Source: Conexibacter stalactiti (GTDB taxonomy: Bacteria > Actinomycetota > Thermoleophilia > Solirubrobacterales > Solirubrobacteraceae). Taken from it: DNA of 64,000 bases. Where the stretch lies: NCBI RefSeq assembly GCF_035967765.1, contig NZ_JAYWIT010000004.1. The stretch is one strand, 5' to 3'. Under the pieces are notes generated by a model that had not been told where the DNA came from, did not search any database, and saw only the letters and a list, made by a program, of their open reading frames with translations. This document shows positions 18,734-27,049 of the stretch, one piece after another (the stretch's first letter is position 1; each line of letters starts with the position of its first letter). A program made the position numbers and the translations under genes.

Positions 18734-20038
18734 ATGCCCGCAGACCTTCAGCAGGAGACGACCGAGCTGCTGCAGCGGCTCGTCCAGTTCGACACCGTCA
18801 ACCCGCCCGGCAACGAGCGCGCCTGCCAGGAGTACCTCGCCGCGCACCTGACCGCGGCCGGCTTCGAGGTCGAGCTGCTCGGCGCGGTGGAGGAGCGGCC
18901 GAACCTCGTCGCGCGGCTGCGCGGCGAAGCGGAGGGCCCGACGCTCTGCCTGCTCGGCCACGTCGACACCGTCCTCGCGAACCCCGACGAGTGGGAGCAC
19001 GACCCGTGGTCGGGGGCGCTCGCCGACGGCTACCTGTGGGGTCGCGGCGCGCTCGACATGAAGTCGCAGGTGGCGGCCGAGGTCGCCGCCGCCGTCTCGC
19101 TCGCGCGCGAGGGCTGGCGGCCGGCGAAGGGCGACCTGCTCGTCGTCTCGGTCGTCGACGAGGAGACCGGCGGCGCGCTCGGCGCGCAGTGGCTGACGCA
19201 GAACCACCCCGACAAGGTCCGCTGCGACTACCTCCTCAACGAGGGCGGCGGCGAGGTCTTCGAATACCGCGGCAGACGCCGCTACGGCGTCTGCACCGCC
19301 GAGAAGGGCGTCTTCCGCTTCACGCTCACGACCGACGGCGTCGCCGGCCACGCCTCGCAGCCGAAGATGGGTGACAACGCGCTGCTGAAGCTGGCGCCGC
19401 TGCTGGAGGCCTTCGCGACACGTCAGCCCTCCTACGAGCTGACCGAGGCGCCCGCCGCCTTCCTCCGCGGCCTCGGCGAGAACCCCGCCGACCCGCAGGC
19501 CGCCGTGGCGCGCATGGCCGCCGCCGACCCGCGCCTGATCCCGATGTTCGAGCCGATGTTCGGCGTCACCTTCACGCCGACGAAGGTCTCGGCCTCCGAG
19601 AAGATCAACGTGATCCCCAGCCGCGCGCGGCTGAGCGTCGACTGCCGCGTGCCGCCCGGGCTCGGCGAGGAGTCGGTCCGCCGCGCGCTCGCCGAGGTGC
19701 TCGGCCCCGAGGAGGGCTACCGGCTCGAGTTCGACTCGCGGATCAGCGGCAACGGCTCGCCGGTCGGCTCGCGGCTGCGCGAGGCGATCAACGGCTGGAT
19801 CTCCTCGCAGGACCCGGCCGCCTCGACCGTCCCGTTGATCCTGCCGGGCTTCACCGACTCGCGCCACTTCCGCGCCGCCTTCCCCGACTGCGTCGCCTAC
19901 GGCTTCTTCCCGCAGCAGCACCAGACGCGCTTCGAGACCGCGCCGCTCGTGCACAGCGCCAACGAGCGGATCGACGTGCGCGATCTCGGTTTCGCGGCGA
20001 CGTTCTACAAGGACGTCGCGCGGGAACTGCTCAGATAG
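18734..20038 (+). CDS. M20 family metallopeptidase
   Basis: A 434-residue zinc aminoacylase/deacylase-type enzyme. Metal ligands appear in LLGHVDTV, GRGALDMKSQ and VDEETGG, and the catalytic Glu pair is in that last motif. The dimerisation domain carries the family's GVAGHASQP, and the last ligand lies near LVHSANERID. Substrates of such ArgE/DapE/CPG2-like proteins cannot be told apart here. It starts MPADLQQETT at 18734, 11 bases after the hydrolase, and its TAG overlaps the GTG of the next gene by one base. Confidence 0.9.
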   Translation: MPADLQQETTELLQRLVQFDTVNPPGNERACQEYLAAHLTAAGFEVELLGAVEERPNLVARLRGEAEGPTLCLLGHVDTVLANPDEWEHDPWSGALADGYLWGRGALDMKSQVAAEVAAAVSLAREGWRPAKGDLLVVSVVDEETGGALGAQWLTQNHPDKVRCDYLLNEGGGEVFEYRGRRRYGVCTAEKGVFRFTLTTDGVAGHASQPKMGDNALLKLAPLLEAFATRQPSYELTEAPAAFLRGLGENPADPQAAVARMAAADPRLIPMFEPMFGVTFTPTKVSASEKINVIPSRARLSVDCRVPPGLGEESVRRALAEVLGPEEGYRLEFDSRISGNGSPVGSRLREAINGWISSQDPAASTVPLILPGFTDSRHFRAAFPDCVAYGFFPQQHQTRFETAPLVHSANERIDVRDLGFAATFYKDVARELLR

Positions 20039-21126
20039 TGGCGCAGCGACAGCGGCTCGATCCCGACACGTTCCGCCTGCCGGTCGAGCGGATTCGCGAC
20101 GGCTGGTACTCCGACGCCTACTTCGTCTCGACGAAGCAGCTGCTCGAAGACGACGACCGTCACCCGCGCGTGCTGCTGCAGGTCTTCCAGAAACGCGACT
20201 CGCTGCTCGGCGGGATCGATGAGGCGATCGCGATCCTGAAGCTGTGCGCCGGTCGCCGCGCCGCCGACGGCAGGTGGCTGCCGGGCTGGGAGGAGCTGGA
20301 GGTCCACGCCCTCCACGAGGGCGACGCGATCGCTCCGCGCGAGGCGGTGCTGACGATCGCCGGCGACTACACGCTGTTCGCCCACCTCGAGACGGTCTAC
20401 CTCGGCACGCTCGCGCGCCGCTCGCTGGTGATGCGCAACGTGCGCGAGGTCGTCGAGGCCGCGGGCGGCAAGCAGGTGCTGTTCTTCCCCGCCCGTCACG
20501 ACCACTGGCTGGTGCAGACCGGCGACGGCTGGGCGGCGCACGTCGCCGGCGCGATCGGCGTCTCGACCGAGGCGCAGGCGTCGTGGTGGGGCGGTCGCGG
20601 GATCGGCACCGTCCCGCACGGCCTGATCGCCGCGTACGGCGGCGACACCGTGCTGGCGGCCACCAAGTTCGCCGACCGCTTCGATCCCGACGTCAACGTG
20701 ACCGTGCTGGTCGACTGGGACAACGACTCGGTCACGACCGCGCTGGCGGTCGCGGAGGCGCTCGGCGACCGCCTCTGGGGCGTGCGGCTGGACACCGGCG
20801 AGCAGATGGTCGACCGCTCGCTGTGGCACGAGCTGGGCGACTTCAAGCCCGCGGGAGTCAATCCGCGACTGGTCGAGAAGGTCCGCGGCGCGCTCGACGC
20901 GGGCGGCTTCGGCCACGTGCGGATCGTCGCCTCCGGCGGGTTCGACGCTGAGCGGATCCGCGCCTTCGAGGCCGACGGCGTGCCGGTCGACGCCTACGGC
21001 GTCGGCTCGTCGCTGATCCGCGGCCAGAACGACTACACCGCCGACGTCGTGCGCGTCGACGGCGCGCCGTGCGCGAAGGCGGGGCGGCGCGAGCGGCCCA
21101 ACCCGCGGCTGGCGCGCGTCGAGTAG
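20038..21126 (+). CDS. pncB: Nicotinate phosphoribosyltransferase
   Basis: 362 residues. It makes nicotinate mononucleotide from nicotinate and PRPP in the Preiss-Handler NAD salvage route. Early residues RDGWYSDAYF and later VEASGGF-like VASGGFDAER, with VDAYGVGSSL binding the phosphate, are typical. The tract GIGTVPHGLIAAYGGD holds the active-site histidine region. The start is GTG 20038, coupled to the M20 peptidase gene. The length is short for NAPRTase but normal for the actinobacterial/archaeal type. Confidence 0.9.
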   Translation: MAQRQRLDPDTFRLPVERIRDGWYSDAYFVSTKQLLEDDDRHPRVLLQVFQKRDSLLGGIDEAIAILKLCAGRRAADGRWLPGWEELEVHALHEGDAIAPREAVLTIAGDYTLFAHLETVYLGTLARRSLVMRNVREVVEAAGGKQVLFFPARHDHWLVQTGDGWAAHVAGAIGVSTEAQASWWGGRGIGTVPHGLIAAYGGDTVLAATKFADRFDPDVNVTVLVDWDNDSVTTALAVAEALGDRLWGVRLDTGEQMVDRSLWHELGDFKPAGVNPRLVEKVRGALDAGGFGHVRIVASGGFDAERIRAFEADGVPVDAYGVGSSLIRGQNDYTADVVRVDGAPCAKAGRRERPNPRLARVE

Positions 21127-21206
21127 GGGCGGCGCGGCGTCGTGCCGCGGCGCGGGCGCGCGCGTCGGGCTCGGCGCGCGACGGCGCTCGCTATGCTCCG
21201 GCGCGC

Positions 21207-21617
21207 ATGCTCGGCCGCATCGATCACATCGGCGTCGCCGTCGAGGACCTCGACGCCGCGCTCGCGCTCTATGAGGGCGCGCTCAGAATGCCCGTCGTCC
21301 ATCGTGAGACGGTCACGGAGCAGGGGGTCGAGGCGATCCTGCTCGACGTCGGCGAAGGTCACGTCGAGCTGCTGAAGCCGCTCGGCCCGGACACGCCGGT
21401 CGGCAAGTACCTCGCGAAGAAGGGCCCGGGGATCCACCACGTCGCCTACCAGGTGGAGGACATCGAGGCGACGCTCGCGTCGCTGAAGGCCTCCGGCCTG
21501 CGCCTGATCGACGAGACTCCCCGCATCGGCATCCGCGGCTCCAAGGTCGCCTTCGTGCACCCGGCCGCGACCGGCGGCGTGCTGACCGAGATCGTCCAAC
21601 CCGCGGAGGGACACTGA
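21207..21617 (+). CDS. mce: Methylmalonyl-CoA epimerase
   Basis: A 136-residue vicinal oxygen chelate protein that interconverts (2R)- and (2S)-methylmalonyl-CoA in propionate and odd-chain catabolism. MLGRIDHIGVAVED carries the first metal histidine, GIHHVAYQVED the second, and the final Glu is in GGVLTEIVQP. LIDETPRIGIRGSKVAF is a strong family marker. It starts at ATG 21207 and overlaps the next small gene (TGATG). Confidence 0.94.
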   Translation: MLGRIDHIGVAVEDLDAALALYEGALRMPVVHRETVTEQGVEAILLDVGEGHVELLKPLGPDTPVGKYLAKKGPGIHHVAYQVEDIEATLASLKASGLRLIDETPRIGIRGSKVAFVHPAATGGVLTEIVQPAEGH

Positions 21618-21838
21618 TGGCAGGCGAGCAGAAGATCACGATCGGCTTCCGCGGGCAGACGCTGCCCGTGCGCGCCACGCCCGACCAGGTCACCGAGCTG
21701 ATCGGCGCGCTCGGCAACGGTCAGACCGGCTGGTACGACCTGAAGACCGACGACGGCTCGATCTTCCTCGACCTCGGCAAGGTCGAGTACGTGCGCACCG
21801 ACGCGCACGAGCAGCGCGTCGGCTTCGGGCTCGGCTGA
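21617..21838 (+). CDS. Small conserved-looking protein, unknown function
   Basis: 73 residues starting MAGEQKITIG at ATG 21617, coupled by a one-base overlap to the epimerase. Predicted beta-alpha-beta(2) pattern: ITIGFRGQTLPV, a helix around TPDQVTELIGAL, then SIFLDLGKVEYVRTD. The layout resembles DUF3107-type actinobacterial proteins, but I would not assign it. No signal peptide, cysteine or catalytic motif is seen. Confidence 0.75.
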   Translation: MAGEQKITIGFRGQTLPVRATPDQVTELIGALGNGQTGWYDLKTDDGSIFLDLGKVEYVRTDAHEQRVGFGLG

Positions 21839-21866
21839 GCCCCGTCCGGCCGGAGCCCCGACGACG

Positions 21867-22373
21867 ATGGTGACGTTCCCCGCTTCGCTGCAGGCGCTCG
21901 ACCTCGCCGGTCTGCGCCTGACGCGCACGCTCGGCCACACGCCGGCGCTGGAGCGGGCGGTGCGGGGCTATTCGCAGCTGGGGCAGTACGCGGCCGGCTG
22001 GCTGGCGCTTGGCGTCGCCGGCGCGGCGCTGGACCGGCCGCGACGAGCGGAGTGGGTCCGGGCGGTCGCCGGTGTCGGCGTCGCCTACGTCGCCAATCAG
22101 ACGATCAAGTTCGCCGTCCGCCGTCCGCGGCCGCAGTTGGCGGACCTGCCGCAGCTGATGCAGACGCCGACGCAGCTGAGCTTTCCGAGCGCGCACGCGA
22201 CGTCGTCGTTCGCGGCGGCGCAAGCGTACGCCGGGCTGCTGCCGGCCGGGCCGCTGAAGGCGGCGGCGTTCGCGATGGCGGGCTCGCGGCTCTACCTCGG
22301 CGTGCACTGGCCGTCGGACATCGTCATAGGCGCCGCGCTCGGCACGGCGATCGGCAAGGGAGCACGCACATGA
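21867..22373 (+). CDS. PAP2 superfamily lipid phosphatase
   Basis: A 168-residue membrane phosphatase. The three PAP2 motifs are complete: KFAVRRPRP (K-x6-RP), FPSAHATS (PSxH) and SRLYLGVHWPSD (SR-x5-H-x3-D). Such enzymes dephosphorylate lipid phosphates such as phosphatidate, PGP or undecaprenyl diphosphate on the outer membrane face. About four hydrophobic segments are seen. The start is ATG 21867; the stop overlaps the ychF start (ATGA). Confidence 0.9.
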   Translation: MVTFPASLQALDLAGLRLTRTLGHTPALERAVRGYSQLGQYAAGWLALGVAGAALDRPRRAEWVRAVAGVGVAYVANQTIKFAVRRPRPQLADLPQLMQTPTQLSFPSAHATSSFAAAQAYAGLLPAGPLKAAAFAMAGSRLYLGVHWPSDIVIGAALGTAIGKGART

Positions 22374-23449
22374 AGGTCGGGATCGTCGGCATGCCGAACG
22401 CGGGCAAGTCATCGCTCTTCAACGCGCTCACGCGCGCGGGCGCGGAGGCCGCCAACTACCCGTTCACGACGATCGAGCCGAACGTCGCGGTGGTGCCGGT
22501 GCAGGACGAGCGGATCGACGCGCTCGCGGAGATGCTCGGCTCCTCCGAGATCGTCCACGACTCGATCGACTTCCACGACATCGCCGGGCTCGTCAGAGGC
22601 GCCCACGAGGGCGAGGGCCTCGGCAACCAGTTCCTCGCGAACATCCGCGAGACCGACGCGATCGTCCACGTCGTGCGCGCTCACAACGACGACAACGTGA
22701 TCCACCCCGAGGGCCGCGTCGACCCGCTCTCCGACATCGACACGATCGAGACCGAGCTGATCTTCGCCGACCTCGAGCAGGCCGAGCGCCGCCACGGCCG
22801 CGTCGTGCGCGCCGCGCGCGGCGGCGACAAGGTCGCGATCGCCGAGGAGGCGTGGCTGAGAGCGCTGATCGAGGCGCTCCACGCCGGCAGACCGGCCCGC
22901 ACCGTGCCCGCGCCCGAGGACGCGCCGAACGCGATCAAGGAGCTGCAGCCGCTGACGGCGAAGCCGGTCCTGTTCGTCGCCAACGTCGACGAGGGCACCG
23001 ACGAGGTGCCGGCCGCGATCCTCGCCCACGCCGAGGCGCACGGCGCGAAGGCGGTCGCGATCTCCTCCCGCATCGAAGCCGAGCTGTCCGAGCTCGACGA
23101 CGAGGAGGCGCAGGTGATGCGCGACGAGCTGGGGATCGCCGAGTCCGGCCTCCAGCGGATCGTCCGCGGCGCCTTCGAGCTGCTCAACCTGAACGCCTTC
23201 TTCACCGTCGGCAGCGGCGTCCGCGCCCAGTCGTGGCACCTGCGCAGAGGCCTCACCGCCTGGCACGCCGCCGGGGAGATCCACGGCGACATCCAGAAGG
23301 GCTTCGTGCGCGCCGAGGTGATCGGCTGGAGAGCGCTGCTCGACGCCGGCGGCTACGCCGCCGCGAGAGAGAAGGGCACGCTCAGAGTCGAGGGGCGCGA
23401 CTACGTGATGCAGGACGGCGACGTGATCACCGTCAAGTTCACGCCGTAG
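22370..23449 (+). CDS. ychF: Redox-regulated ATPase/GTPase YchF (Obg family)
   Basis: 359 residues starting MKVGIVGMPNAGKSS, with the P-loop there, G2 around NYPFTTIEPN, G3 DIAGLVRGAHEGEGLGN and a G4-like NVDE. The C-terminal TGS domain ends VMQDGDVITVKFTP. YchF/OLA1 prefers ATP and associates with ribosomes in stress responses. A strong universal match. Confidence 0.96.
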   Translation: MKVGIVGMPNAGKSSLFNALTRAGAEAANYPFTTIEPNVAVVPVQDERIDALAEMLGSSEIVHDSIDFHDIAGLVRGAHEGEGLGNQFLANIRETDAIVHVVRAHNDDNVIHPEGRVDPLSDIDTIETELIFADLEQAERRHGRVVRAARGGDKVAIAEEAWLRALIEALHAGRPARTVPAPEDAPNAIKELQPLTAKPVLFVANVDEGTDEVPAAILAHAEAHGAKAVAISSRIEAELSELDDEEAQVMRDELGIAESGLQRIVRGAFELLNLNAFFTVGSGVRAQSWHLRRGLTAWHAAGEIHGDIQKGFVRAEVIGWRALLDAGGYAAAREKGTLRVEGRDYVMQDGDVITVKFTP

Positions 23450-23461
23450 CGGGGCGCGCGC

Positions 23462-23596
23462 TCACCCGAAGAAGAACCAGCGGATGTACTGCCGGAACGT
23501 CATCCGCTCTGGCGTCACCGGCTCACCGTAGATGTCGAGCAGCGGTATCTCGTCAGCCTCGGGCGGCCAGTCGATGTCGTCGCGCTTCTTGAACAT
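23462..23596 (-). CDS. 44-residue protein, unknown
   Basis: ATG 23596 to TGA 23462, preceded by AAGGTG at a plausible Shine-Dalgarno distance. The protein starts MFKKRDDIDW, has an acidic proline-containing middle, and ends YIRWFFFG, an aromatic tail that could lie in the membrane. It follows the three-span membrane gene (23606-24085) by 9 bases on the same strand, suggesting one transcript. No match to a family is recognised. Confidence 0.5.
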   Translation of the reverse strand: MFKKRDDIDWPPEADEIPLLDIYGEPVTPERMTFRQYIRWFFFG

Positions 23597-23605
23597 GCAG
23601 GCACC

Positions 23606-24085
23606 TTAGGTCGTGAAGATTCGGCTCGCAACGGTCGCGGCGAGTTGGATGAGCAGGCCGATCGCGCCGAGTCGAAATGACCGCGAAACGACCATCGTGC
23701 GTTGTGACAGCAGCTTCTGGTGCAACGCCAGACCTCTGATGAAGTGCAACCACAGATCGCGCTCAGCGGACTGGCCTGGTGGCAGCGCCGCGATCGTCAG
23801 CGATCTGACCAAGACATCGATGCTGAGGCCGTTCGGCACTCGACCGGGCGGCCAGATCACCGCAAGCGCGCTGGCGGTCACCAGGAGGAACGCCGTGATG
23901 GCGCACCAGGCGAACAGCGCGGAGGAGCCCTCGAAGGCCCGCTCGTCCAACAGCGAGATCGCGATCGCGGCTGTTGCGATCAAGAGGCTCGCGCCACTGC
24001 GCATCTCTGATGCGGCTGCCTGCTGCCGCCCGATCGCCCGCTGGGCTTCGTCGTAGATCAGCTCGTCGGCGCTCGGCGCTGGCAC
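23606..24085 (-). CDS. Three-span membrane protein, unknown, lower GC than neighbours
   Basis: 159 residues from a GTG start. Cytoplasmic helix DELIYDEAQRAIGRQQAA leads into two close transmembrane segments (about 31-47 and 55-77), a soluble stretch of about 60 residues, and a third segment near 138-157. The layout recalls SLATT/Pycsar-type membrane effector modules, but no diagnostic motif is present and no nucleotide cyclase or sensor is adjacent. GC content is visibly below the surrounding genes and codon use is more relaxed, a sign of possible transfer. Confidence 0.68.
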   Translation of the reverse strand: MPAPSADELIYDEAQRAIGRQQAAASEMRSGASLLIATAAIAISLLDERAFEGSSALFAWCAITAFLLVTASALAVIWPPGRVPNGLSIDVLVRSLTIAALPPGQSAERDLWLHFIRGLALHQKLLSQRTMVVSRSFRLGAIGLLIQLAATVASRIFTT

Positions 24086-24144
24086 CCCGGAAACGCTAGG
24101 GAGCGAATCGCGTCACGTGGGACGCGGAACGTGACGATTCTGCG

Positions 24145-25014
24145 TCAGAGCCGCGACGGGTCGCCGGCGTCGCGCAGGCGTCTGGCGAGTCTGTTCATCC
24201 CGAGCGCCTCGGCGGCGTCGGCGCCGCCGGCGAGGTCGAGCGGCCGATCGGCCGGGCGGGGGACCTCGACGCGCTGCAGCGTGGCGATCGCGAGGTAGTC
24301 GCGCAGCTCGCCGGCCTGCTCGCGCAGCGCTCTGGCGACGCGCGGTCTCTCGCCGTCGGGATCGGCCAGCGCCGCCTCCAGCGAGCCGTGGCGGCGCAGC
24401 AGGTCGGCCGCGCCCTTCTCGCCGATCCCTCTCGCGCCCGGAAGGCCGTCGGACGGGTCGCCGCGCAGCGCGATGAAGTCGGGCACGAGCGCCGGCGGGA
24501 TCCCGTAGCGCTGTTCCACGGCGGCCGGCGTCATCGGCTCGAACCCTCTCACGCCGGTCTTCAGGTAGAGGACCGTGACGGCATCGGTCGCGCACTGGAA
24601 CATGTCGCGGTCGCCGGTCATCAGCAGCGCCTCGCCGCCGGCCTCGACCTCGCTCAGCGCGAACGAGTGCAGCAGGTCGTCGGCCTCCAGCTCGTCGGTC
24701 CCGGCGAGCGTCCAGCCGAAGCCCTCGAACAGCTCGCCGGCGCGCGCGAACTGCGCCGCCAGCCCGTCGGGGACCGGGGGCCGGTCGGCGTGGTACCCGC
24801 CGTAGCGCTCGACGCGATATCTCGCCGCCTCCGCGCCGTTGCAGATCACGACCGCGCGCGGCCGGCGGTCGGCGACGATCCGCAGGATCGCGTTGGTCGC
24901 GCCGAGCAGCGCGTTGACGGGCATCCCGTCGACCCCCGTGATCTTGTCCGGCAGCGCGAACCAGGCGCGGTAGAGCAGCGACGGGGCGTCGACGGCGAGC
25001 AGCGGGGCGGGCAT
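24145..25014 (-). CDS. 5'-3' exonuclease (PolA N-terminal/FEN-like)
   Basis: A 289-residue stand-alone flap-type nuclease. Metal-binding acidic residues appear in LLAVDAPSLL, DELEADDLLH and LLMTGDRDMFQ. The helix-hairpin-helix DNA-binding motif follows as LRGDPSDGLPGARGIGEKGAADLL. It removes RNA primers or flaps. It is encoded alone, without the polymerase part, on the minus strand. Confidence 0.92.
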   Translation of the reverse strand: MPAPLLAVDAPSLLYRAWFALPDKITGVDGMPVNALLGATNAILRIVADRRPRAVVICNGAEAARYRVERYGGYHADRPPVPDGLAAQFARAGELFEGFGWTLAGTDELEADDLLHSFALSEVEAGGEALLMTGDRDMFQCATDAVTVLYLKTGVRGFEPMTPAAVEQRYGIPPALVPDFIALRGDPSDGLPGARGIGEKGAADLLRRHGSLEAALADPDGERPRVARALREQAGELRDYLAIATLQRVEVPRPADRPLDLAGGADAAEALGMNRLARRLRDAGDPSRL

Positions 25015-25062
25015 GGCGGGGAGCCTAACGGCCCCAGCGAACGTCCACCCCGACTCTGCCCG

Positions 25063-26445
25063 CTACCGCCGCAGCGTCGTCGCGACCGTCGTCGCGCGCG
25101 CGGCGCCGTTGCGCGGCGTGAACGTCACCCGCACCGTCACGCGCACCGTTCTTCTGCCGCGCAGCGCCGCTCTCCCGCGCGCGCCGATCCGCAGCGTCAG
25201 CGGCAGCTCGCCGGCGCGGCGTGCTCTCACGCCACCGCTCGCGATCGTCACGCGCCCCGCGCTCGTGGTCGCAAGCGCCTTCAGCGTGCCCGCGCCGGGG
25301 ACGCGGACGCGCACGACCAGGCCGCTTCTCAGCGCGCGCGACAGCGAGGCCGCGGACAGCCGCGCGGTCAGCCTGGCCGCGCCGCCGCCCGGCCGCGTTC
25401 GTCTCGCCGGCTGCTGACCGCCGCCGTCAGCGGGCGGCGTGACAGGGACAGCCGGGCGCGGCGCGGGCGGCATCGGCGTCACCGGGCGCGGCCCCGGATT
25501 GACGTCGGCCGGGCCCCAGTCGGGCTGGCTGGCGCCCGGCAGCACGACCGACGGCTGTGGGCTGCCGCAGTCGTCCGGGCCGCGCTTCACGAGCACGCCC
25601 TCTGGGATCGCCCAGGCGAGCGCGTCGCCGGCCGGCGACCAGGTCGGGCCCGCGAGGCCGGCGACCTCGTTGGTCGCGCAACGCATCGCCGGCGCCGCCG
25701 GCGGGGCGCCGCTCAGCGCCGACCCGCTGACGTCGTACCAGACGAGGTGGGTGCTCTCCGCGTAGCCGCGCACGGCCGCGAAGCGTCGCCCGTCGGGCGA
25801 CAGCTCGCCGTCGCCGAGGTCGGTCCCCGCGCCGGAGACGGTGTCCTGGTCGTCGAACCAGTGGACTGGCCCGCCGCCGCCGAGGTCGACGACGTTGACG
25901 TGCGAGCCGTAACCGCCGAACTGCAGCAGCCGCGTGCTCGTCGCCCACGACGGCTGGCGCAGGTGGGTGATCGCCTCTCTGTCCGGCGACGCCGTGCCGT
26001 CGGCCGACGTGACCGCCGTCGCGGAGCGGATCCCGCAGCTGACGCCGACCGGGCAGCTGTTGGAGACGACCGTCCACGCGATCCGTGCGCCGTCAGGCGC
26101 GAGCGCGACCTGGACCGGCGGGCCGTCGACCCAGTCGCCGGCCGAGTTGACGAGCGCCGGCGGGTCGAAGCGGCTCAGCACCTCTCCGTTCTGCCGCAGC
26201 CGCACGATCTCGGTCCCGTGGCCGGCGGCGATCGTGCCGTCGTCGGCCTGCGACGGTGAGCGGTAGGGCGCGGCGGCGCTGCCGTCGGTCGTGACGCGGT
26301 ACTGGCCGCTGCCGTCAGGCCGTGCGAGCCAGATGTCGTGGTTCTGCACGTAGACGAGCGAGTCGCCGCTCGCGACCGCCGGCGCGGCTGCCGCGACGAG
26401 CGCGGCCGCAAGCGCGCCGCGCCTGAGCAGGCGGACGGTTCTCAC
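25063..26445 (-). CDS. Exported beta-propeller (TolB/WD40-like) protein with C-terminal beta-sandwich
   Basis: A 460-residue secreted protein with signal peptide MRTVRLLRRGALAAALVAAA. Repeated TolB-type blades follow (for example IWLARPDGSGQYRVT, LAPDGARIAWT, LSPDGRRFAAV, WSPAGDALAW), covering about residues 26-345. A Pro-rich linker leads to a C-terminal Arg/Ala-rich sandwich domain common at the end of Thermoleophilia surface proteins. Four cysteines in the propeller may form disulfides. The GTG start at 26445 overlaps the cupin stop (GTGA); the frame upstream of this is a shadow of other genes. Confidence 0.8.
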   Translation of the reverse strand: MRTVRLLRRGALAAALVAAAAPAVASGDSLVYVQNHDIWLARPDGSGQYRVTTDGSAAAPYRSPSQADDGTIAAGHGTEIVRLRQNGEVLSRFDPPALVNSAGDWVDGPPVQVALAPDGARIAWTVVSNSCPVGVSCGIRSATAVTSADGTASPDREAITHLRQPSWATSTRLLQFGGYGSHVNVVDLGGGGPVHWFDDQDTVSGAGTDLGDGELSPDGRRFAAVRGYAESTHLVWYDVSGSALSGAPPAAPAMRCATNEVAGLAGPTWSPAGDALAWAIPEGVLVKRGPDDCGSPQPSVVLPGASQPDWGPADVNPGPRPVTPMPPAPRPAVPVTPPADGGGQQPARRTRPGGGAARLTARLSAASLSRALRSGLVVRVRVPGAGTLKALATTSAGRVTIASGGVRARRAGELPLTLRIGARGRAALRGRRTVRVTVRVTFTPRNGAARATTVATTLRR

Positions 26446-26936
26446 GACGCCACCTGCGGCGGGCCCTCGACGGCGACGCCGTACTCGGCGAGGATCGCGC
26501 CGAGCGCCTCGGGACCGAGCGTGCCGAGTCCCGCCGGCGGCAGGTCGCGCTCCGGCGCGGCCTCGCCGACGGCGTGGAAGAAGCGGTCGAAGCCGGCCGG
26601 CGTGATCGTCACCAGCAGCTGCGCGCGCTGCGAGCGGACGGTGAAGGCGTGCGCGCGGCCACGCGGCAGGAAGGCGCTCTCGCCGGCTCGCAGCGTCGAT
26701 TCGCCGTCCTCGCCGAAGAGCGTCAGCTCGCCCTCGATCAGGTGGAACAGCTCGTCCTCGTTCGTGTGGCGGTGCAGCGGCGTCGCGAAGCCGCGCGCCA
26801 TCACGTGCAGCTGCTGGGCGCACGCGTCGGCGCTCTCGGCGCCGGTCAGCAGGTCGATCACGAGCGCATCCATCGTCCAGCTGGCGTGGCGGACGTCGGC
26901 GGCTGCATCGGTGGGGATGTGGATCAGCGGGTTCAT
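26442..26936 (-). CDS. Cupin-domain protein (quercetin dioxygenase-like)
   Basis: 164 residues, one cupin barrel. Metal-binding motif 1 reads ATPLHRHTNEDELFHLIEGE (two His, one Glu, one His position) and motif 2 is the FLPRGRAHAF stretch. These small cupins can be dioxygenases, isomerases or sensors. It starts at ATG 26936 and is divergent from the LuxR regulator, which probably controls it. Its stop overlaps the beta-propeller start. Confidence 0.85.
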   Translation of the reverse strand: MNPLIHIPTDAAADVRHASWTMDALVIDLLTGAESADACAQQLHVMARGFATPLHRHTNEDELFHLIEGELTLFGEDGESTLRAGESAFLPRGRAHAFTVRSQRAQLLVTITPAGFDRFFHAVGEAAPERDLPPAGLGTLGPEALGAILAEYGVAVEGPPQVAS

Positions 26937-26983
26937 GGCCGCCAGCTTGGCCGTGCCGTGCCGCGCTTCCCATCCCCTGCGGC

Positions 26984-26999
26984 GGGGTGATCGCACCCC
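26984..26999. promoter_or_regulatory. Candidate operator between cupin and LuxR genes
   Basis: A perfect 6-bp inverted repeat, GGGGTG-atcg-CACCCC, sits near the middle of the 113-base divergent region. It may be a site for the LuxR regulator encoded on its right. Seen directly; function inferred. Confidence 0.35.
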
Positions 27000-27049
27000 C
27001 TACATGTGAGGGATGGACCGGTGGGCGCCGTCCGCGTACGCTCCCGTTC

